Source: Flavobacterium sp.
Lineage (GTDB): Bacteria; Bacteroidota; Bacteroidia; Flavobacteriales; Flavobacteriaceae
Length of the DNA: 64,000 nt
Reading direction: 5' to 3'
NCBI RefSeq assembly: GCF_039595935.1
Contig: NZ_JBCNKR010000005.1
Location: 1 to 64,000, forward strand
Under the pieces are notes generated by a model. It was not told the DNA's origin, made no database searches, and was given only the letters and a program-made list of their open reading frames with translations. The translations under genes were made by a program, and so were the position numbers. Numbering within the stretch: position 1 is the stretch's first letter; each line of letters begins with the position of its first letter. This document shows, piece by piece, positions 1 to 8,639 of this stretch.

Positions 1-170
1 TCGTATATTTTAAATATTATTATGCGATGCTCTTCTATCGGTTCTCTTCGAATCCTTACGATTCTATTACTCTTATTTTTTCTGTCCCGATCTCTCGGGA
101 CGGCTGTCAATTCAATATGTCTACGAACGTGTATTTCTTTTTGTATTTCGCTTGTTTCTCAAAGCGGGTG
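1..170 (-). other. Probable leader region of an rRNA operon lying beyond the left edge
   Basis: Read on the minus strand, this stretch lies downstream of three tandem stable-RNA-type promoters and runs to the left edge without a credible coding frame. It contains a perfect 7-bp hairpin (84-90 pairing with 95-101, loop TCTC). The tandem promoters, their GC-rich start region and the non-coding leader fit the region upstream of a Bacteroidetes 16S-23S operon. The rRNA itself is outside the window, so this is an inference. The plus-strand open frame over 22-396 is biased, low-complexity sequence and is not a gene. Confidence 0.6.
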
Positions 171-201
171 CAAAACTAAAACTTCTTTTTGTTTCTCGCA
201 A
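171..201 (-). promoter_or_regulatory. Stable-RNA-type promoter, proximal of three
   Basis: On the minus strand a TTG (201-199) is followed after 20 nt by TAGTTTTG (178-171), matching the Bacteroidetes -33/-7 consensus TTG-N(17-23)-TAnnTTTG. The -7 element is followed directly by CACCCGC, as in the other two copies. Confidence 0.75.
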
Positions 202-295
202 GAAAAATTTAAAAAAATTTTGAAACTTTTTTTTCGTTTCCATTTTCTCATTTTTCTTTCAATCTCTCAAGGAACTTTCCGTGTTTTGCGGGGTG

Positions 296-326
296 CAAAT
301 GTAAAAAGCATTTTCAAATCTCACAA
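296..326 (-). promoter_or_regulatory. Stable-RNA-type promoter, middle of three
   Basis: On the minus strand TTG (326-324), a 20-nt spacer and TACATTTG (303-296) are followed by CACCCCGC. It lies 125 bp upstream of the proximal copy. Confidence 0.75.
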
Positions 327-418
327 GCTTTTCGCAATCTTTTTTTTCAGATTTTTTTCTCTGATCGATTCCGTATGCCTGTCAGTATTTCGATGAACGT
401 TTTTCGTTTCTGCGGGTG

Positions 419-448
419 CAAAAGTACACAACAATTCCAGTTACACAA
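419..448 (-). promoter_or_regulatory. Stable-RNA-type promoter, distal of three
   Basis: On the minus strand TTG (448-446), a 19-nt spacer and TACTTTTG (426-419) are followed by CACCCGC. It lies 123 bp upstream of the middle copy, so the three promoters are regularly spaced. Confidence 0.75.
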
Positions 449-1051
449 GCCTTTTTCCCATCTTTTTTTATTCTTTTTTAATCCTTTTTCTTAACTCGCT
501 GATAACAGCTCCTTTACAAATCAAAAATTTTTACACCCATGTAAGGGTTTTCTTTGTTTTGATAGGCTTTTGCTATTTTTAGGTCGTTTTTGATTTCCCT
601 TTTTACAGACTTTTTAAGCTTTCATCCCCTTTTTTAAAGGATAAACAATCTTTTTAAATACACCTTCTGCCCGAAAAAACGGTTTTATCTGCCGGTTTTA
701 GCCTTCTTTTTGCCAAATTCTTCTCTGCTCAGCCCGGTTTTATTTTGAAAATGGCATTATCTGCCACGATAACTTCCTAAATAATCCCATCTCTAACCTT
801 AAAAATTAAAAAACGGACAATATCTTATATTACACACCTATATTAATAAGACGCATTACGGTGCGTCTCTACACAAAATGGAATTCAATTAAAATCTATA
901 CTTATATATATAAAACAAACACGGCAGGTTTTAAAAAAACTGTCGGATGGGAAATACTCATACATTAGCATATTTGTACATATATAATATGTATACAATA
1001 TAGTTTTGCATATTTACCTATTATATAATAGTGTAATCTTATATTTATATA
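449..1051. other. Gene-free spacer between rRNA-type promoters and thrS
   Basis: I see no credible coding frame in about 600 AT-rich bases. The one clear structure is a perfect 7-bp hairpin at 849-868 (AGACGCA, 6-nt loop, TGCGTCT). It resembles small palindromic repeats scattered in many bacterial genomes. The two ends serve divergent promoters: the rRNA-type ones leftward and thrS rightward. Confidence 0.5.
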
Positions 1052-1082
1052 TTGTATGTATTTTTGTAATCACTTATATTTG
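1052..1082 (+). promoter_or_regulatory. thrS operon promoter
   Basis: TTG at 1052-1054, a 20-nt spacer and TATATTTG at 1075-1082 match the Bacteroidetes vegetative consensus exactly. The predicted start site is roughly 15 nt before the thrS ATG. Confidence 0.75.
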
Positions 1083-1102
1083 CATTCACAAAATTATAAA
1101 CA

Positions 1103-3049
1103 ATGATCAAGATTACTTTACCCGATGGGTCAATTAGAGAGTTCGCTTCGGGCGTAACTCCAATGGAGGTCGCTAAAAACATTAGCGAAGGTTTTGCAAG
1201 AAATGTTATTTCTGCATCTTTTAATGGTACAACTATTGAAACCGAGACTCCATTAACAACCGACGGTAATCTTATTTTATATACTTGGAATGATGCTGAA
1301 GGTAAAAAAGCTTTCTGGCATTCAACTTCTCACGTAATGGCTCAGGCTCTTGAAGAATTGTATCCTGGAATTAAATTAACTCTGGGACCTGCAATTGCTA
1401 ATGGATTTTATTATGATGTAGATTTTGAAGATCAGAAAATTTCTGAAGCTGATTTTAAAAAGATCGAAGACCGTATTCTTGAAATTGCAAGAGGAAAGTT
1501 TGATTTTAAAATGCGTCCTGTTACTAAAGCTGAAGCTTTGGAAATGTATAAGGATAACGTTTATAAGACTGAATTAATCTCGAACCTTGAAGACGGAACA
1601 ATCACTTTCTGCGATCATTCTACTTTTACTGATTTATGCCGTGGTGGACATATTCCGAATACTGGAATTATCAAAGCGGTAAAAATCATGAGTGTTGCTG
1701 GTGCTTACTGGAGAGGTGATGAAAAAAACAAACAGTTAACTCGTGTTTACGGAACTTCTTTCCCTAAACAAAAAGATTTAACTGAATATCTTGAACTTCT
1801 TGAAGAAGCAAAACGTCGTGACCACCGTAAACTTGGAAAAGAATTAGAGTTATTTGCTTTTTCACAAAAAGTGGGTCAAGGTTTACCATTATGGTTACCT
1901 AAAGGCGCTGCTCTTAGAGATCGTTTGGAGCAATTTTTAAAACGTGCTCAAAAGAAAGCAGGATACGAACAGGTTGTTAGTCCACATATTGGTCAAAAAG
2001 AACTTTATGTTACTTCTGGCCACTATGCCAAATATGGAGCAGATAGTTTCCAGCCAATAAACACTCCTGCTGAAGGCGAAGAGTTTTTATTAAAACCTAT
2101 GAACTGTCCTCACCACTGCGAAATTTATAATGTAAGACCTTGGTCATATAAAGATCTACCTAAACGTTATGCCGAATTTGGTACTGTTTACAGATATGAA
2201 CAATCAGGAGAATTACATGGTTTAACTCGTGTGAGAGGATTTACTCAGGATGATGCTCACATTTTCTGTACTCCGGAACAATTAGATGAAGAGTTTAAAA
2301 AAGTAATCGACCTTGTACTTTATGTATTTGGTTCTTTAGGTTTTGAAAACTTTACAGCTCAAATTTCGTTGAGAGATCAGGAAAACAGAGATAAATATAT
2401 AGGTACAGATGAGAATTGGGAGAAAGCAGAAAATGCTATTATAAATGCAGCAAAAGACAAAGGTCTTAATACTGTTGTAGAATATGGCGAAGCAGCTTTC
2501 TATGGTCCAAAACTAGATTTCATGGTAAAAGATGCCTTAGGAAGACAATGGCAGTTAGGAACTATTCAGGTAGATTATAATTTACCTGAGCGTTTTGACT
2601 TGACTTATAAAGGTGCTGATAATGAATTACATCGACCAGTCATGATACACAGAGCTCCTTTTGGATCTATGGAACGTTTTATAGCAATTTTACTAGAACA
2701 CACAGCAGGAAATTTCCCACTTTGGCTAATGCCTGAGCAAGCTATTATCTTGTCTTTGAGCGAGAAATACGAAAATTATGCTAAAAAAGTTTTAGATTTG
2801 CTAGAAAATCACGAAATTCGCGCCCTAATTGACAACCGAAATGAAACTATCGGTAAGAAAATTAGAGATGCAGAAATGCAGAAAATTCCATTTATGCTTA
2901 TCGTTGGTGAGGAGGAAGAGAAAAACGGAACGATTTCTATTCGTCGTCACGGACAAGAAGGAAAAGGTAACATCACAGTTTCAATCGACGAATTTGCTTC
3001 GATTGTAGACGAAGAAATAAAAAAGACATTAAAAGTATTTACAGTTTAA
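1103..3049 (+). CDS. thrS: Threonine--tRNA ligase
   Basis: This cytoplasmic class II synthetase charges tRNA-Thr. The 648-residue length is normal for bacterial ThrRS. An N-terminal TGS domain (about 1-60) is followed by the HxxxH editing domain (HSTSH near residue 73), the catalytic core and a C-terminal anticodon-binding domain. The zinc ligands are visible: Cys335 in MNCPHH, His386 in DDAHIF and His516 in MIHRAPFG, which also opens motif 3. It is the first gene of thrS-infC-rpmI-rplT, an order conserved in many bacteria. The ATG sits just behind a consensus promoter. I see no T-box or obvious operator-like leader, so any autoregulation is not evident from the sequence. Confidence 0.97.
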   Translation: MIKITLPDGSIREFASGVTPMEVAKNISEGFARNVISASFNGTTIETETPLTTDGNLILYTWNDAEGKKAFWHSTSHVMAQALEELYPGIKLTLGPAIANGFYYDVDFEDQKISEADFKKIEDRILEIARGKFDFKMRPVTKAEALEMYKDNVYKTELISNLEDGTITFCDHSTFTDLCRGGHIPNTGIIKAVKIMSVAGAYWRGDEKNKQLTRVYGTSFPKQKDLTEYLELLEEAKRRDHRKLGKELELFAFSQKVGQGLPLWLPKGAALRDRLEQFLKRAQKKAGYEQVVSPHIGQKELYVTSGHYAKYGADSFQPINTPAEGEEFLLKPMNCPHHCEIYNVRPWSYKDLPKRYAEFGTVYRYEQSGELHGLTRVRGFTQDDAHIFCTPEQLDEEFKKVIDLVLYVFGSLGFENFTAQISLRDQENRDKYIGTDENWEKAENAIINAAKDKGLNTVVEYGEAAFYGPKLDFMVKDALGRQWQLGTIQVDYNLPERFDLTYKGADNELHRPVMIHRAPFGSMERFIAILLEHTAGNFPLWLMPEQAIILSLSEKYENYAKKVLDLLENHEIRALIDNRNETIGKKIRDAEMQKIPFMLIVGEEEEKNGTISIRRHGQEGKGNITVSIDEFASIVDEEIKKTLKVFTV

Positions 3050-3065
3050 CTTAAATTAGAAAGTC

Positions 3066-3623
3066 ATAGCAATAAAAAGTAACAGAGGTTCTCAACAACC
3101 TCGAGTAGAAAAAAAAGATGCACACAGAATAAATAATCTTATTCGTGTTCCTGAAGTACGTCTTGTAGGCGAGAACATTGAGCCTGGTGTTTTTAAAATA
3201 GCTGACGCGTTACGTTTAGCTGACCAATTTGAATTGGATCTAGTTGAAATTTCGCCAAATGCTGAACCACCGGTTTGTAAAATCATGGATTACAAGAAAT
3301 TTGTTTACGAACAAAAGAAACGTGATAAAGCATTAAAGGCTAAATCATCACAGGTTGTAGTAAAAGAAATTCGTTTTGGTCCTCAAACTGATGAGCATGA
3401 TTATGAATTTAAAAGAAAAAATGCTGAAAAGTTCTTAAAAGAAGGAGCTAAATTAAAAGCATTTGTTTTCTTTAAAGGACGTTCGATCATCTATAAAGAT
3501 CAAGGACAGATTTTATTATTACGTCTTGCTACAGATTTAGAAGAACATGGTAAGGTTGAAGCTATGCCAGTTCTTGAAGGAAAGAGAATGATTATGTTCA
3601 TTGCTCCTAAGAAAAAGAAATAA
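3066..3623 (+). CDS. infC: Translation initiation factor IF-3, probable AUA start
   Basis: IF3 binds the 30S subunit, prevents 70S re-association and discriminates against non-standard start codons. The product has the usual N-domain ([17 protein letters not shown]), the linker ([20 protein letters not shown]) and a C-domain ending in a lysine run. Between an in-frame TAG at 3057 and the conserved N-domain there is no ATG, GTG, TTG or CTG. The best start is ATA at 3066, giving (M)AIKSNRG and 185 residues; ATA at 3072 is the alternative. A TTG at 3234 lies inside the N-domain and would truncate the protein. E. coli infC uses AUU and autoregulates through it, so a rare start here is biologically sensible. 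It begins 16 nt after thrS. Confidence 0.93.
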   Translation: MAIKSNRGSQQPRVEKKDAHRINNLIRVPEVRLVGENIEPGVFKIADALRLADQFELDLVEISPNAEPPVCKIMDYKKFVYEQKKRDKALKAKSSQVVVKEIRFGPQTDEHDYEFKRKNAEKFLKEGAKLKAFVFFKGRSIIYKDQGQILLLRLATDLEEHGKVEAMPVLEGKRMIMFIAPKKKK

Positions 3624-3633
3624 TTATTTGCTA

Positions 3634-3716
3634 TAAGCAGTAAGCTCTAAGCTTTAAGCAATTTGTTTATTTAAACTTTTGCCTAAAGCTTAAAACCTAA
3701 AGCCTAAAGCCTATAA
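3634..3716. repeat. Two heptanucleotide arrays between infC and rpmI
   Basis: 3634-3661 is four 7-bp units of the type TAAGCNN. 3682-3716 is five units of the type CCTAAAG (one reads CTTAAAA and the last CCTATAA). The two arrays are partly complementary and could form a hairpin in the operon mRNA. A related array lies between the transketolase genes. Confidence 0.8.
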
Positions 3717-3757
3717 AAGATATAAGTAAGTAAGAATAAATTAAAACACTAGGAAAA

Positions 3758-3955
3758 ATGCCTAAAATGAAAACTAAATCTAGCGCTAAGAAACGTTTTA
3801 AAGTTACTGGCTCTGGAAAAATTAAAAGAAAGCATGCTTTTAAAAGTCACATCTTGACTAAAAAATCTAAGAAACGTAAATTAGCTTTGACACACTCAGC
3901 GCTAGTTCACTCTACAGATATGAAAAGCATTAAACAACAATTAAGAATTATCTAA
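3758..3955 (+). CDS. rpmI: 50S ribosomal protein L35
   Basis: This 65-residue, very lysine/arginine-rich protein begins [21 protein letters not shown], the family signature, and has the usual L35 length. It is a structural protein of the large ribosomal subunit. It is the third gene of the thrS-infC-rpmI-rplT operon, 134 nt after infC. A pair of heptamer arrays fills much of that spacer. Confidence 0.97.
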   Translation: MPKMKTKSSAKKRFKVTGSGKIKRKHAFKSHILTKKSKKRKLALTHSALVHSTDMKSIKQQLRII

Positions 3956-4056
3956 TAATTCTTTAGGTTAAAAAATTATTTATATAACCTTGGAGTATGG
4001 CTTTTAAGTTCCTTTGATTAAATTCAGGACGCCTGCTACAAAAACACATTAAAATT

Positions 4057-4401
4057 ATGCCAAGATCGGTAAATTCAGTTGCTAAAAGAGCAAGAAGAAA
4101 AAAAATAATGAAGCAAGCCAAAGGTTTCTTTGGTAGACGTAAAAACGTTTGGACAGTTGCTAAGAACGCGGTAGAGAAAGCGATGAGCTACGCTTACCGT
4201 GACAGAAAACAGAATAAAAGAAATTTCCGTTCATTATGGATTCAACGTATTAACGCTGGAGCTAGATTAGAAGGAATGTCTTATTCTCAATTCATGGGGA
4301 AAGTTAAAGCTAACGGAATCGAATTGAACCGTAAAGTTCTTGCAGATTTAGCTATGAACCACCCAGAAGCTTTCAAAGCTATTCTTAACAAAGTAAAATA
4401 A
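4057..4401 (+). CDS. rplT: 50S ribosomal protein L20
   Basis: L20 binds 23S rRNA early in 50S assembly and in several bacteria represses its own operon. The product has 114 residues with the signature [19 protein letters not shown] at the N-terminus and [16 protein letters not shown] near the C-terminus. It follows rpmI by 101 nt and is the last gene of the operon, with a strong hairpin terminator about 45 nt downstream. I see no pseudoknot-like L20 operator that I could support. Confidence 0.97.
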
Positions 4402-4444
4402 AACGTTTATAAACTCAATTTAGATTTACTTACTTATCATAAAG

Positions 4445-4477
4445 AAACCATCCGTTAATTCGGATGGTTTTTTGTTT
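4445..4477 (+). terminator. Intrinsic terminator after rplT
   Basis: A perfect 10-bp stem (4445-4454 with 4461-4470, loop TTAATT) runs into a T-rich tail, closing the thrS-rplT operon. Confidence 0.85.
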
Positions 4478-4524
4478 TTACAACAATCTGCTTTATCTTT
4501 AAATCTCTTTTAAAGAATTACAAA

Positions 4525-5097
4525 ATGTTTACACCTCTTTTTAATCATATACAAAAATTCATAACTCTTGAACCTTCAGAAATTGATATTTTAGAATCGC
4601 ACCTTAGTATTTCAAAAGTTAAAAAGAAAGAGCATTTATTACAAGAAGGCCAGGTCTGTGACACATTATATTTTATAATAAAGGGCTTTGCGAGACAATA
4701 TATTATCAATTCAAAAGGAAGTGAGCAAACATTGCAATTTGCTATTGAAAATTGGTGGATAACTGATTATTTAAGCTATCATAACACTACTCCTTCTCAC
4801 TTCTATATTCAAACAGTTGAAAACTGCGAATTAATAGCAATTCAAAAAAATACTTTAGAATCTTTACTAATCGAAATTCCAAAACTGGAAAGATATTTTA
4901 GAATAGTTTCTCAAAAATCTTTTGGAGCTGCACAAATGAGAATTAAATTCCTTTTTACAATGTCGGCAGAAGAACGATACAATCATTTCAAAAACCAGCA
5001 ACCCGATTTTGTACAACGTGTTCCACAATATATGCTTGCCTCTTACTTAGATTTTTCTGCTGAATTCATGAGTAAAATTAGGGCCGGAAAAGTATGA
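4525..5097 (+). CDS. Crp/Fnr-family transcriptional regulator
   Basis: The 190-residue protein has a cyclic-nucleotide-binding-like beta-roll (about 25-120, with LLQEGQVCDTLYFIIKGFAR) and a C-terminal helix-turn-helix near VPQYMLASYLDFSAEFMSKIR. That matches the many Bacteroidetes Crp-like regulators. The cAMP-binding phosphate cassette is not evident, so the ligand is unknown. It lies 79 nt upstream of a carboxymuconolactone-decarboxylase-type gene in the same direction. Regulators of this group often sit beside the gene they control, so that is the likely target. It could be co-transcribed with it. Confidence 0.85.
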   Translation: MFTPLFNHIQKFITLEPSEIDILESHLSISKVKKKEHLLQEGQVCDTLYFIIKGFARQYIINSKGSEQTLQFAIENWWITDYLSYHNTTPSHFYIQTVENCELIAIQKNTLESLLIEIPKLERYFRIVSQKSFGAAQMRIKFLFTMSAEERYNHFKNQQPDFVQRVPQYMLASYLDFSAEFMSKIRAGKV

Positions 5098-5176
5098 TTT
5101 GAATTTCTTGAAGTAGTTCAAGTTTTTAAGAGAATACATTACTGACCTTTGTAATGAACTTTTAAAACACATAAAA

Positions 5177-5611
5177 ATGAAATCAAGAATTGTTATCCCG
5201 AACGTTGCTCCAGAAGCTTATCAGGCTTTATTAAATTTAGAAAAATACATTTCTTCTACTTCACTGACACCTACTCATAAAGAATTAATCAAAATTCGCG
5301 CTTCTCAAATTAATGGCTGCGCTTATTGTATTAATATGCATACTGCTGACGCGAGAAAATACGGAATTTCTGAACAGAGAATATATTTAATTAGTGCCTG
5401 GCGTGAAGCTGATGTTTACACTGAAGAAGAAAAAGCAATTTTGGCTTTGACTGAACAAGTTACTGTAATTGGAAATCATGTTTCTGACGAAGTGTATCAA
5501 AATGCTGCAAATTTATTTGATGAAAAATATTTAGCAGAAATTATTCTGGCTATTATAACAATTAACTCTTGGAATAGACTAGCAATTACAACCGGACTTA
5601 GAGCTGTTTAA
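5177..5611 (+). CDS. Carboxymuconolactone decarboxylase / AhpD-like protein
   Basis: This small helical protein of 144 residues carries the AhpD active-site pattern: Cys48-x-x-Cys51 followed by His55 in NGCAYCINMHTADARK. AhpD-type proteins act as peroxidase or disulfide-reducing partners. Such short single-domain members are usually annotated as CMD-family oxidative-stress proteins, and the true substrate is unknown. A Crp-like regulator gene precedes it. A hairpin with 9-bp arms lies 41 nt downstream. Confidence 0.88.
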   Translation: MKSRIVIPNVAPEAYQALLNLEKYISSTSLTPTHKELIKIRASQINGCAYCINMHTADARKYGISEQRIYLISAWREADVYTEEEKAILALTEQVTVIGNHVSDEVYQNAANLFDEKYLAEIILAIITINSWNRLAITTGLRAV

Positions 5612-5651
5612 TTTATTTATAAGGATAAATTTCACAACATTTTTAAAATTT

Positions 5652-5675
5652 GAAACCCTCCTGCAAGAGGGTTTC
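5652..5675 (+). terminator. Hairpin terminator after the AhpD-like gene
   Basis: GAAACCCTC (5652-5660) pairs with GAGGGTTTC (5667-5675) around a 6-nt loop, with a T-rich tail. Confidence 0.7.
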
Positions 5676-6004
5676 TTTGCATTTACTTGTAAATGAGCCA
5701 CAACAATATTGAAAATTAAGCATTTCACAAAAACAGGTATTTATACTCTTTTGTAGGAATTTAGATTTTTTAATTTTGACCTGGTATATGACAGAAGAAA
5801 GATTTTTTGTATTATCTCTCTTCTTATAATTGAATTGAAGTTTCAAAATGTATACAACAGAATTACTTTAATATCAAAAATTACGGAATATCGTAAAATT
5901 ATATTGCTGGCTCGATTTATGTTTGTTTAAAATCAAAACTCATTGATATAACCTAAATATAAATTCGACTTAATAGCAAAAATTAATACAATCCAGAATA
6001 AAAT
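5676..6004. other. Intergenic stretch without a recognised gene
   Basis: About 330 AT-rich bases follow the terminator. The only open frame is a minus-strand one at 5643-5846 with no recognisable protein features that runs through the terminator hairpin. I see no repeats or RNA gene here. Confidence 0.4.
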
Positions 6005-6172
6005 ATGAAAACTATTATCCTCTCTCTTTTTCTTTCTTTAAGCTTTGCCTTTGTATCTGAAAAAGCAGGATGGTTTGAGATAGACTGGAAATTTATACTA
6101 ATTCCAGCCCTTCTTGTTTTACAAATTATATTTATTGGAAAAGCTTTAAAAAACAGATATAAAAAGCATTAA
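6005..6172 (+). CDS. Small membrane protein, 55 residues
   Basis: This open frame begins MKTIILSLFLSLSFAFVSEK and ends KALKNRYKKH. It has an N-terminal hydrophobic segment (about 3-17), a second one (about 29-46) and a basic C-terminus, typical of two-helix inner-membrane microproteins or a signal peptide plus one helix. It ends 54 nt before the nuclease gene, which has its own promoter. I do not recognise a family. Hydrophobic organisation and an ATG start support it; conservation is unchecked. Confidence 0.5.
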   Translation: MKTIILSLFLSLSFAFVSEKAGWFEIDWKFILIPALLVLQIIFIGKALKNRYKKH

Positions 6173-6226
6173 ATATTTTTGCGCCAAAAAATATCGAATT
6201 CTTATATTTGAATTTTTAAAGGCCTT

Positions 6227-7033
6227 ATGAAAATTCTAATTAGTTACGTTCTCTTACTACTTTTACCCTTTCAATCTTTTGCTCAGACAAAGGTTATTTC
6301 CTGGAATTTGAAAAATTTTGGAAAATCAAAATCTCAGCCAGCTTTAAACTTTATCGCTAATACGGTTAAAGATTATGATATTATTGCTGTTCAAGAAGTT
6401 GTTGCCGGATATGGCGGTGCACAAACAGTTGCAAAACTTGCCGATTTATTAAATGAAAAAGGATCAAAATGGAATTATTCCATAAGCGATCCTACCAGCG
6501 GGAGCAGCTATAAAAGAGAACGCTATGCTTTTATTTGGAAATCTAACAAAGTAAAATTAAAAGGAAATCCCTGGCTTGAAAAAAAGTATAATTTAGAGAT
6601 TGATCGTGAGCCTTACTTTGGAACTTTTGAAATTGATAAAAAAACATTTACTCTTGTCAATTTTCACGCTATTACCAAAAGCAAACAGCCTGAAACTGAA
6701 ATAAAGTATTTCAAATTTCTTCCTCAGGAATACCCAAATCTAAACTTGGTTTTTTTAGGTGATTTTAATTGTCCAGAATCACATACTGTTTTTAATCCGT
6801 TAAAGAAAATGGCTTTTGTTCCTATATTTCAAAAACAAAAAACAACTTTGAAAAAAGAATGTAGAGAAAACAATTGTCTTGCTTCTGAGTTTGACAATGT
6901 TTTTTATAATTCTAATAAAATAAAAACCGTCAATTCGGGTGTAATTTTATTTTACAAGAAATTTGACTCGCTCGAAGAAGCCAGTAAAATATCTGACCAT
7001 ATTCCTATCTGGGCAGAAATCTTTGTGAATTAA
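6227..7033 (+). CDS. Secreted endonuclease/exonuclease/phosphatase-family protein
   Basis: The 268-residue product has a signal peptide (MKILISYVLLLLLPFQSFAQ). An EEP fold follows with the family landmarks in order: ISWNLKNFG, IIAVQEVV (metal-binding Glu), LVNFHA, FLGDFN (Asp-x-Asn) and the terminal SDHIPIW (Asp-His pair). This is the DNase I-like group, cleaving phosphodiester bonds with Mg2+. Export suggests a role in using extracellular DNA, but a phosphatase substrate cannot be excluded. A -7 element TATATTTG at 6203-6210, with TTG at 6179-6181, gives it its own promoter. It converges with the next gene, 2 nt away. Confidence 0.88.
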   Translation: MKILISYVLLLLLPFQSFAQTKVISWNLKNFGKSKSQPALNFIANTVKDYDIIAVQEVVAGYGGAQTVAKLADLLNEKGSKWNYSISDPTSGSSYKRERYAFIWKSNKVKLKGNPWLEKKYNLEIDREPYFGTFEIDKKTFTLVNFHAITKSKQPETEIKYFKFLPQEYPNLNLVFLGDFNCPESHTVFNPLKKMAFVPIFQKQKTTLKKECRENNCLASEFDNVFYNSNKIKTVNSGVILFYKKFDSLEEASKISDHIPIWAEIFVN

Positions 7034-7035
7034 TC

Positions 7036-8295
7036 TTATGTTTTAAGCTTTTTCTTTTTGGCTGCAGGAAACAAAACATTATTTAAAATCAATCGATATC
7101 CCGGAGAATTAGGATGCAAGTCTAAAACTGTAGGCGGGTCTCCTACCTGATGTTGGAAGTCTTCCGGGTCATGACCTCCAAAAAAAGTAAACATACCTTT
7201 TCCTTTTTCGCCATGAATATACCTTGCTTCGCCATTAAGCTCACAAGTTCCCATTACAAGAACATTTGATTTTACTAAAGTTTCATTAAAAGAGGTTGTT
7301 TGTCCCATAAATCCTTTTACTAATTGTGTGTGATTTTGGCACAACATACTTGGAATTGGATCCCATTTTGCTGAAAATTCCATTAAAGTAAAATAATCTT
7401 TTTCCATTGGAATTCTTCTTTTAGTTGTCATATCAATATCAGAAAACTCATAAACCTCCGGTCTTCTTTCTAAAATAAAATCTTTAAAGGCAAATGAATT
7501 AGAATAATCCAATTTTGACTGATAATTAGACTCACTTGGATCACCATCAAACATGGTTTCACAAATATCAACTCCATCTGCAGCGAGTGCAATATCAAAA
7601 CTATCAGTTGCTGAGCACATGGCAAACATAAATCCGCCACCAATAACAAAGTCGCGAATCTTTTTTGCAACTGCACCCTTTTCCTGAGAAACTTTTGAAT
7701 AGCCAAGTTTAACTGCTAAAGCTTCGGCATCCTTTTTTTGGTCGATGTACCAAGGTGTATTTTTATAAGCTGCATAAAATTTTCCGTATTGTCCGGTGAA
7801 ATCTTCGTGATGAAGGTGAAGCCAGTCGTATAGTAATAACTGATCACTTAAAACTTCTTCATCATAAATAGGTGTAAAAGGAATTTCGGCATAAGTTAAA
7901 ACTAAAGTAACTGCATCATCCCAAGGTTGTTTCCCTTTTGGTGTATATACTGCAATTTTTGGTGCTTTTTCAAGGATAACAGATTCCATATTTTGCGACG
8001 GACTCGAAATATCATTTAAAATCGAAGCTTCTTCACTATCTGATAATATTTCAAAACTTACACCTCGAATTTTACATTCTTTACGAATTTCATCTGCATC
8101 TGGTAATAAAAAAGAGCCTCCACGATAATTTAAAAGCCAGCTTGCTTTATAATCTCTGCTTAAACACCAATAGGTTATTCCGTATGCTTTTAAATGATTT
8201 TGCTGCGTTGTTTCATCCATTGGAAGTAAAATAAATGAAGCTTTAGCATTTAAAGACAATAACAAAATAATGATATACACCAAACTCTTTTTCAT
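7036..8295 (-). CDS. Exported protein with amidotransferase-like core, often labelled asparagine synthetase B
   Basis: This 419-residue protein has a signal peptide (first ~19 residues) and continues SFILLPMDETTQQNHLKAYG. Homologues in Bacteroidetes are, from memory, commonly annotated as asparagine synthetase B. I see no N-terminal Cys-Gly glutaminase or ATP pyrophosphatase motif, so that name is doubtful. The segment VIGGGFMFAMCSATD, with Cys227, looks like the nucleophile elbow of class I glutamine-amidotransferase or DJ-1-like folds. The C-terminal half has FFGGHDPEDFQ, and several conserved-looking His/Asp residues are present. Its location is probably periplasmic, and the function is unknown. 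Confidence 0.75.
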   Translation of the reverse strand: MKKSLVYIIILLLSLNAKASFILLPMDETTQQNHLKAYGITYWCLSRDYKASWLLNYRGGSFLLPDADEIRKECKIRGVSFEILSDSEEASILNDISSPSQNMESVILEKAPKIAVYTPKGKQPWDDAVTLVLTYAEIPFTPIYDEEVLSDQLLLYDWLHLHHEDFTGQYGKFYAAYKNTPWYIDQKKDAEALAVKLGYSKVSQEKGAVAKKIRDFVIGGGFMFAMCSATDSFDIALAADGVDICETMFDGDPSESNYQSKLDYSNSFAFKDFILERRPEVYEFSDIDMTTKRRIPMEKDYFTLMEFSAKWDPIPSMLCQNHTQLVKGFMGQTTSFNETLVKSNVLVMGTCELNGEARYIHGEKGKGMFTFFGGHDPEDFQHQVGDPPTVLDLHPNSPGYRLILNNVLFPAAKKKKLKT

Positions 8296-8515
8296 GAAAA
8301 AAATATTTTAGTAAAGATATAAAGGAAGTGCCCAAAAATACAACAGAAGTACTTGTTTTATGAAGAGAGAAAACTGTTAATTAACAAGAAGAATAAATTT
8401 TGAAAAGATTGAAATTATATAAAAAACAGGTAAAAACACGTAAAAATTGAAAACATTTTCTGTATAAATTTGGATTCCAAAATTGACCCAAATCATTTGA
8501 TCAAAAAACAAAACC

Positions 8516-8638
8516 ATGAATTATAATCAAAACAACCAAGAAAAAGGATTTAGTATAATACAAAAAATAGGTATTGGCGTACTCGTTTTTACAATAATTG
8601 TTTATTACGTTTTATCGATTCAATTTCTAACAAGTTAA
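8516..8638 (+). CDS. Small single-span membrane protein, 40 residues
   Basis: The frame begins MNYNQNNQEKGFSIIQKIGI and has one hydrophobic segment (about 14-36) behind a polar Asn/Gln-rich start. A consensus -7 element TAAATTTG lies at 8465-8472, about 43 nt upstream. It ends one nucleotide before the stop of the convergent response regulator. No family is recognised. Promoter plus a membrane-helix pattern make it plausible but unproven. Confidence 0.45.
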   Translation: MNYNQNNQEKGFSIIQKIGIGVLVFTIIVYYVLSIQFLTS

Positions 8639-8639
8639 C

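Noticed and set aside
22..396. Plus-strand open frame of 124 codons at the left edge
   Set aside because: It is low-complexity Phe/Leu/Ser-rich sequence running antisense through three promoters and a probable rRNA leader; no protein features.
3092..3286. Minus-strand open frame across the infC start
   Set aside because: It lies antisense to the conserved IF3 N-domain and is a frame shadow.
3634..3716. CRISPR array
   Set aside because: Repeat units here and elsewhere are only 7 bp without unique spacers, and no cas genes are in the window.
5643..5846. Minus-strand frame of 67 codons
   Set aside because: It reads through a terminator hairpin and has no family features or promoter.
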